Position numbers and translations under genes: made by a program. A stretch of 10,279 bases of DNA, taken from the NCBI GenBank assembly GCA_002385675.1, contig DGDY01000150.1:1803-12081 (forward strand). The letters are read 5' to 3'. This DNA comes from Anaerolineales bacterium UBA3940 (GTDB taxonomy: Bacteria > Chloroflexota > Anaerolineae > Aggregatilineales > UBA3940). Numbering within the stretch: position 1 is the stretch's first letter; each line of letters begins with the position of its first letter. Below are positions 6,481 to 10,279 of this stretch, in pieces. The notes below the pieces were generated by a model. It was given only the letters and a program-made list of their open reading frames with translations. It ran no database searches and was not told the origin of the DNA.

Positions 6481-7260
6481 TCACTGAACCGGCACGGCCA
6501 CGAAGTCAAGCTCCAGCGTCACATTCTCATCGACGGAAGCGACCTGCGGTGGCAGCCGCGGGATGGTGACAAACTCCGTGTAGGGGATGGTCAGCGAGGC
6601 GCGCCCCTCGATGCGCGTCTCGGACACAGGCATCGCCGTGGCGAGGAACGTCACGGGGCGCGTCACGCCACGGATGAGCAGGTCTCCGGTAATCTCGAAG
6701 TCGAAGGGCTGCCCCAGTGTGATACTCTCCGGCAGGCCGTTCAACGCCGTCGGCGTGAACGTCGCGTACTGGTACTCGGGGTTGGCCGTTTGCAGAATCG
6801 CGTCGCGCAGCGCCCGGTTGCGGAAGCCGTTATCCGTCTGGAGCGTGCTCAGGTCCACGCGGATCGCGCCGACCGTCGTCTGGGCCGGGTCCACGAAGTT
6901 CGGGTAAAGCTGCCCTTCGACGGCGTTCGTCACGCCCACGACGGTCGTATCGACCCCGGCGAGCACTTCCTGGATCACAAAGCGCGCCACCGACTCCTCC
7001 GGCACGATGGCGAAGGCCACAGGTTCGGCAGCCGCCGCCTCGGTGGTCGGCAGAACTTCCTCGACGGTCGGGCTGGCGGGCGCTTCAGCCGGCGCTTCGG
7101 TGGGGACTGGCTCTACCGGCGCAACCGCCTCGGTCGGCTGCTCGTCCGGCAGACTCTGCTGCGGGACAACGTTCTCGACGGCTGCGCCGCCGCTGCAACC
7201 AGTGACCACGAGCAGAGCCAGCAGCGTCGCCATTACAGTACCAGCAAGATATTTCCTCAC
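6481..7260 (-). CDS. YceI-family lipoprotein
   Basis: The product has 259 residues. I chose the GTG at 7260 (MRKYLAG...) because GAGGGG lies about 10 nt upstream and it puts the Lys/Arg start right before the hydrophobic stretch. An upstream in-frame start at 7293 would add a charged, unlikely extension. The signal peptide ends in lipobox VTGC with Cys22, so the protein should be lipid-anchored outside the cytoplasm. A Pro/Glu/Ala linker (about residues 25-80) precedes the YceI lipocalin-like barrel (about 82-259). Typical YceI features include VGVTNAVEGQLYPNF, GAIRVDLSTLQTDNGFRNRALRD, FDFEITGDLLIRGVTRPVTF and a closing ELDFVAVP. YceI proteins bind polyisoprenoid or other lipids, and some respond to stress. 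The gene is divergent from the sugar-dehydrogenase gene and convergent with the PA14-protein gene. Confidence 0.93.
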   Translation of the reverse strand: MRKYLAGTVMATLLALLVVTGCSGGAAVENVVPQQSLPDEQPTEAVAPVEPVPTEAPAEAPASPTVEEVLPTTEAAAAEPVAFAIVPEESVARFVIQEVLAGVDTTVVGVTNAVEGQLYPNFVDPAQTTVGAIRVDLSTLQTDNGFRNRALRDAILQTANPEYQYATFTPTALNGLPESITLGQPFDFEITGDLLIRGVTRPVTFLATAMPVSETRIEGRASLTIPYTEFVTIPRLPPQVASVDENVTLELDFVAVPVQ

Positions 7261-7289
7261 GTTGAATTCCCCCTCATCAGTTCGTTTGT

Positions 7290-7309
7290 GCATGCAGAGC
7301 GCGGCATGC
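7290..7309. repeat. paired GCATGC palindromes in the YceI leader
   Basis: Two copies of GCATGC (7290-7295 and 7304-7309) separated by 8 bp can pair as an inverted repeat or be read as a direct repeat. They lie between the candidate -10 box and the YceI start, so they could be an operator or an mRNA hairpin. Chance is not excluded. Confidence 0.3.
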
Positions 7310-7328
7310 TTTCAAAACCTATTTAGGA

Positions 7329-7357
7329 ATTATGGGGAGCGGACACTCAAATTTCTA
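7329..7357 (-). promoter_or_regulatory. candidate promoter for the YceI lipoprotein gene
   Basis: On the minus strand TAGAAA (7357-7352, 4 of 6 to the -35 consensus) is 17 bp from CATAAT (7334-7329, 5 of 6 to the -10). It lies in a locally AT-rich patch and would give a leader of about 60 nt. The rest of the 236-bp divergent region has no clear rightward promoter for the dehydrogenase gene. CAAC-N11-GTTG around CCGTACGG (7430-7448) is the only other dyad seen there. Confidence 0.4.
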
Positions 7358-7496
7358 CACTTTTTGTCATTTTTACCCGGCGGCGAGCGCCAGACGCACC
7401 AACTCGCGCCTCAAACAGATCGCTATTCTCAACTATTCCGTACGGTTGGGTGAGACCTATCGGTAATGTCACGGGTAGTGGTACAGGAGGAACAGG

Positions 7497-9665
7497 ATGA
7501 GAACGCAGACGAAGAGAGCGGCATGGGGCACGCTTCTGCTACTGGTGGTCGCGCTCGCACTGGCCGCGTGCGCGCCCCAGGTCGAGGGCGTCACCGGGGC
7601 AGGAGAGGAAGAGGCCGCCATCGAGCCGGAGGTCGCCCAGCCGACGGAGGCTCCAACCGACGAGCCTGAACCCACCGAGGCGCCAACAGAGATGGCCACC
7701 GAGGCGCCGATGACGACGAACGCCGTTGAAGTAGAGGACCAGGCGCTCGGCGAGGACAACACCGTTACCGTTGCCCGCGTGGTATCGGATACCATCGGCT
7801 GGATGGTCATCCACGCCGATGCCGACGGGCCGGGCCCGGTGATCGGCTTCTCTCCAGTGCAGGCGGGCGAGAACCTTGATGTGGTCGTCGAGGTGGACCC
7901 CGCTCAGGTGACCCCCACCCTCCACGCTATGCTGCACGTAGACGACGGCGAGGAGGGCACGTACGAGTTCCCCGATGGTGACCCGCCCGCGCGGGATGCA
8001 GAAGGCAATGTGGTGAACGTCCCCTTCGCGGTCGAGGGAGCGCCCGGTGGCGGGGCGGGTGATGTCACGTCCGTCGGGCTGGAGATGGTCGTCACGGGGC
8101 TGTCGGCACCCGTCGATCTGGAACCCGCGCCGGACGGCTCGGGTCGGCTGTTCGTCGTGGACCAGGTTGGCGTGATCCGGGTCATCACCGCCGAGGGCGA
8201 GATGCTGGAGGAGCCTTTCCTCGACCTGCGCGATCAGATCGTGCCGCTTGAGGCGGACTACGACGAGCGCGGCCTGCTGGGGCTGGCCTTCCACCCGGAC
8301 TACGCCGAGAACGGGCGGTTCTTCGTGTACTACAGCGCCCCGCCGCGTGAAACCACCCCGGCGGGCTGGCCCAACGTGAACGTGCTCTCCGAGTTCACCG
8401 TCTCCGCCGATGACGAGAACCGTGCCGACCCCGCCTCCGAGCGCGAACTGCTCGTGTTCGACAAGCCGCAGCCCAACCACAACGGCGGCGACATCAGCTT
8501 TGGGCCGGATGGCTTCCTGTACGTGCCGCTCGGCGATGGCGGCGGCGCGAACGACACGGGCGAGGGCCACGTCTCCGACTGGTACGAGGACAACGAGGGC
8601 GGCAACGCTCAGGACCTGACCGAGAACTTCCTCGGCGCGATCCTGCGCATCGACGTGGACTCGGGCAACCCTTATGGCATCCCGGCGGATAACCCGGTCC
8701 TTGGCGACGCCACGGAGCCGACCGAGCGCTGGGCGTTCGGCTTCCGCAACCCGTGGCGTGCCACGTGGGACGCCGAGACCGGCGAGTACTACGTTGCCGA
8801 CGCTGGGCAGGACCTGTGGGAGGAGGTCAGCATAGTCGAGAGCGGCGGCAACTACGGCTGGAACGTAATGGAGGGCACGCACTGCTTCGACGCAGAGACC
8901 CCCGAAGTATCGCCGGAGGAGTGCCCGGATACCGACCCCTGGGGCAACACGCTCCAGCTACCTATCATCGAGTTCCCGAACTCCAACCAGGAGGGCGGGG
9001 GTGACGGGCTGGTCGTGGTCGGCGGATACGTCTATCGCGGCAGCGCCATCCCCGGCCTCGCCGGGCAGTACGTGTTCGGGCAGTGGAGCCAGGCATTTGG
9101 CGAGCCGAGCGGCTCGCTGATGGTAGCCGCGCCAGCCGAGGCGGAAGGCGAGCTGTGGACCGTGCGCGACCTGAGCTTCACCACCGGTGAGGCCGACGTG
9201 CCGGGCCTGTACGTGCTTGCCTTCGGGCAGGACGCCGACGGCGAGCTGTACGTGCTGACGAGCCAGATGGCCGGGCCGGCGGGCGACACCGGCACGGTCT
9301 GGCGCATCGTTCCGGGTGAGGGCGGCATGGATGGCGGCGAGCATCAGCACGAGCCCGGCGCGGAACCCACCGACGAGGGCGCGGCAGCACCGGCGGGCGA
9401 GAACGAAGTCCTCATCGGCGGCCTGCGCTTCGAGCCGGCGCAGATCACCGTTGCGCCGGGAACCACCGTCGTGTGGACCAACACAGGCGGCACGCCGCAC
9501 ACCGTCACCGCGGATGACAACAGCTTCGACAGTGGGACGCTGTCGGACGGCGACACGTTTAGCTGGACCTTCGACGAGCCCGGCGAGTACCCGTACTACT
9601 GCCGGTTCCACGGCGGCCCGGGCGGGTCGGGCATGTCGGGGGTTGTTATCGTAACCGACGGGTAG
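7497..9665 (+). CDS. lipoprotein: DUF7282-like + PQQ-type sugar dehydrogenase propeller + C-terminal cupredoxin
   Basis: The product has 722 residues. Its ATG has AGGAGG 6 nt upstream. The signal peptide ends in lipobox LAAC (Cys25), and a Pro/Thr/Glu linker (about 44-72) follows. Residues 76-180 resemble the DUF7282 beta-domain (ADGPGPVIGFSPVQAGENLDVVV is split around 109-131). Residues 190-606 form a glucose/sorbosone dehydrogenase (GSDH) beta-propeller: ERGLLGLAFHPDYAENGRF (257-275), PNHNGGDISFGPDGFLYVPL (326-345, with His328), AFGFRNPWR (413-421) and YVADAGQDLWEEV (432-444). A His/Glu-rich linker leads to a blue-copper domain (637-722) with ligands His668, Cys702, His705 and Met713. Members of the GSDH family oxidise sugars with PQQ. 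The fused cupredoxin could take the electrons. Substrate and PQQ binding are inferred, and this group also includes non-enzymatic propellers. A strong hairpin follows the stop. Confidence 0.92.
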   Translation: MRTQTKRAAWGTLLLLVVALALAACAPQVEGVTGAGEEEAAIEPEVAQPTEAPTDEPEPTEAPTEMATEAPMTTNAVEVEDQALGEDNTVTVARVVSDTIGWMVIHADADGPGPVIGFSPVQAGENLDVVVEVDPAQVTPTLHAMLHVDDGEEGTYEFPDGDPPARDAEGNVVNVPFAVEGAPGGGAGDVTSVGLEMVVTGLSAPVDLEPAPDGSGRLFVVDQVGVIRVITAEGEMLEEPFLDLRDQIVPLEADYDERGLLGLAFHPDYAENGRFFVYYSAPPRETTPAGWPNVNVLSEFTVSADDENRADPASERELLVFDKPQPNHNGGDISFGPDGFLYVPLGDGGGANDTGEGHVSDWYEDNEGGNAQDLTENFLGAILRIDVDSGNPYGIPADNPVLGDATEPTERWAFGFRNPWRATWDAETGEYYVADAGQDLWEEVSIVESGGNYGWNVMEGTHCFDAETPEVSPEECPDTDPWGNTLQLPIIEFPNSNQEGGGDGLVVVGGYVYRGSAIPGLAGQYVFGQWSQAFGEPSGSLMVAAPAEAEGELWTVRDLSFTTGEADVPGLYVLAFGQDADGELYVLTSQMAGPAGDTGTVWRIVPGEGGMDGGEHQHEPGAEPTDEGAAAPAGENEVLIGGLRFEPAQITVAPGTTVVWTNTGGTPHTVTADDNSFDSGTLSDGDTFSWTFDEPGEYPYYCRFHGGPGGSGMSGVVIVTDG

Positions 9666-9678
9666 CCTGACAAACAGG

Positions 9679-9708
9679 ATGGCGGGGGTGGTACGCCGCC
9701 CCCGCCAT
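9679..9708. terminator. strong hairpin between convergent genes (probable bidirectional terminator)
   Basis: Thirteen consecutive pairs, including one T-G wobble (9679-9691 with 9696-9708), close a four-base TACG loop. The hairpin starts 14 bp after the dehydrogenase stop and ends 17 bp before the VOC stop. The plus-strand tail TACCCTCTGTCTCT is T-rich but not a clean T-tract, so termination efficiency is uncertain. Confidence 0.65.
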
Positions 9709-9725
9709 ACCCTCTGTCTCTAGCC

Positions 9726-10112
9726 TCATGCAAACTGGGAGATCGCGAGGATGTTCCCCTCGCTGTCCCTGAACCACGCGGCAAGCTCCCCGCCGACGCT
9801 GGCAACGCCGCGTTCGTCGGTTTGCAAGCCCGGCAGGTCGTAGTGCTCAAAGAGCACCCCGGCAGCTTCCAGCGCCTCGACGACCGCATACACGTCGTCA
9901 ACCAGCCAGCCCGCGACGGTGTGCTCGGCGGGCAGCCCACCGGGACGCGGGTAGACAAACAGGGTCGTGCCGTTCCCCGCCGCAAACTGAGCGCCCGCTT
10001 CCATCGCCATGAGAAGCTCCAGCCCCAGCGTGCCCTGATAGAACTGGACCGCGCGGTCGAGGTCCTGCGCGGGCAGAATCGCCATTACGGGAAACGCGCC
10101 TAAGACCGACAT
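9726..10112 (-). CDS. VOC-superfamily protein (glyoxalase/bleomycin-resistance-like)
   Basis: The product has 128 residues from an ATG at 10112 with AGGGAG about 6 nt upstream. This is the usual length for a single-unit VOC protein. The beta-alpha-beta-beta-beta pattern appears twice: LPAQDLDRAVQFYQGTLGLE (13-32) opens the first module, VDDVYAVVEALEAAG opens the second, and DSEGNILAISQ (116-126) closes the fold. VOC proteins work as dimers in the cytoplasm and include lyases, dioxygenases and antibiotic-binding proteins. The Glu that usually follows the final GN(I/V)L as a metal ligand is Ala here, and no clear His/Glu ligand set is visible. It may therefore bind ligand without a metal. The substrate is not known. 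It is convergent with the sugar-dehydrogenase gene. Confidence 0.9.
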   Translation of the reverse strand: MSVLGAFPVMAILPAQDLDRAVQFYQGTLGLELLMAMEAGAQFAAGNGTTLFVYPRPGGLPAEHTVAGWLVDDVYAVVEALEAAGVLFEHYDLPGLQTDERGVASVGGELAAWFRDSEGNILAISQFA

Positions 10113-10152
10113 GTGACGCTCCCTCTCTTATCCTCGGGAGGACGTTACCGCT

Positions 10153-10182
10153 ACTGTAAGGCCAGACGGGAAGCCGAGTCAA
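10153..10182 (-). promoter_or_regulatory. candidate promoter for the VOC gene
   Basis: On the minus strand TTGACT (10182-10177, 5 of 6) is 18 bp from TACAGT (10158-10153, 4 of 6). Transcription would start near 10146, giving a leader of about 33 nt before the ATG at 10112. Confidence 0.45.
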
Positions 10183-10214
10183 CCAGAACGGCGGGAGGCG
10201 AGGCGGAGCAAGCG

Positions 10215-10243
10215 GCGGCCCGGCCTGTGAAAAGCCGGGCCGC
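10215..10243. terminator. GC-rich 10-bp hairpin at the right edge (terminator-like, no T-tract)
   Basis: GCGGCCCGGC (10215-10224) pairs perfectly with GCCGGGCCGC (10234-10243) around a 9-base loop. It is upstream of the VOC promoter candidate. It could end a leftward gene lying mostly beyond the window: one minus-strand frame entering from the edge encodes eight codons and stops with TAA at 10255-10253, 9 bp before the hairpin. Eight codons are too few to claim a gene. Confidence 0.4.
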
Positions 10244-10279
10244 GCCGGAGATTTATCGGAGTTGATCGGGCGCTACGCC

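Noticed and set aside
7261..7293. Start of the YceI lipoprotein at 7293
   Set aside because: It would place 11 charged residues before the signal peptide. The GTG at 7260 has a ribosome site and a normal lipoprotein signal length.
7430..7448. CAAC-N11-GTTG dyad as a SufR-type operator
   Set aside because: The spacing does not match the shorter spacing I recall for SufR sites, and it is far from the regulator gene.
7539..8882. A 447-aa open frame antisense to the sugar dehydrogenase
   Set aside because: It has Val/Arg/His-rich composition without family motifs, while the sense frame carries the GSDH motifs across the same region.

Overview
The window is GC-rich and gene-dense and looks like chromosomal DNA of an environmental bacterium. 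The best guess is Chloroflexota (Anaerolineae-like). The reasons are the style of the envelope proteins (Pro/Thr/Glu linkers behind a lipobox or N-terminal anchor, an NBR1-type FW domain, PA14 repeats), a SufR-like regulator and GTG starts. This is inferred from style, not from a marker gene.

Left part (1-2394, all minus strand): a possible three-gene operon read right to left. It starts with a SufR-like winged-helix regulator (GTG start at 2394) carrying three C-terminal cysteines. A transaldolase (1631-507) follows, then a pyridine-nucleotide/FAD oxidoreductase that runs off the left edge. The gaps are 64 and 54 bp. A 184-bp intergenic region with a good sigma70-type promoter and a dyad over its -35 box separates the regulator from a divergent gene. 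That gene encodes an unusual three-domain protein, SRPBCC/AHSA1 + PDZ + DinB (2579-3781).

Middle (3782-7260): a 368-bp intergenic stretch holds several hairpins but no recognised RNA gene. Next comes a 721-aa membrane-anchored or secreted protein (FW/NBR1 domain, two PA14 domains, Thr/Ala linker, SdrD_B-like domain), which ends at a textbook Rho-independent terminator. Convergent to it is a YceI-family lipoprotein on the minus strand.

Right part (7261-10279): divergent from the YceI gene is a 722-aa lipoprotein joining a DUF7282-like domain, a PQQ-type sugar dehydrogenase beta-propeller and a C-terminal blue-copper (cupredoxin) domain. A strong hairpin lies between it and a convergent VOC (glyoxalase-like) gene. 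The last ~165 bp hold a promoter candidate for the VOC gene, a GC-rich hairpin and possibly the last codons of another minus-strand gene.

The genes suggest two themes: a redox/Fe-S-sensing control unit beside pentose-phosphate and flavin redox enzymes, and a set of exported envelope proteins including a possibly self-wired sugar dehydrogenase. No mobile elements, CRISPR arrays, tRNAs or rRNAs were seen. The most interesting items are the SRPBCC-PDZ-DinB fusion, the dehydrogenase-cupredoxin fusion and the SufR-like regulator away from any suf genes.
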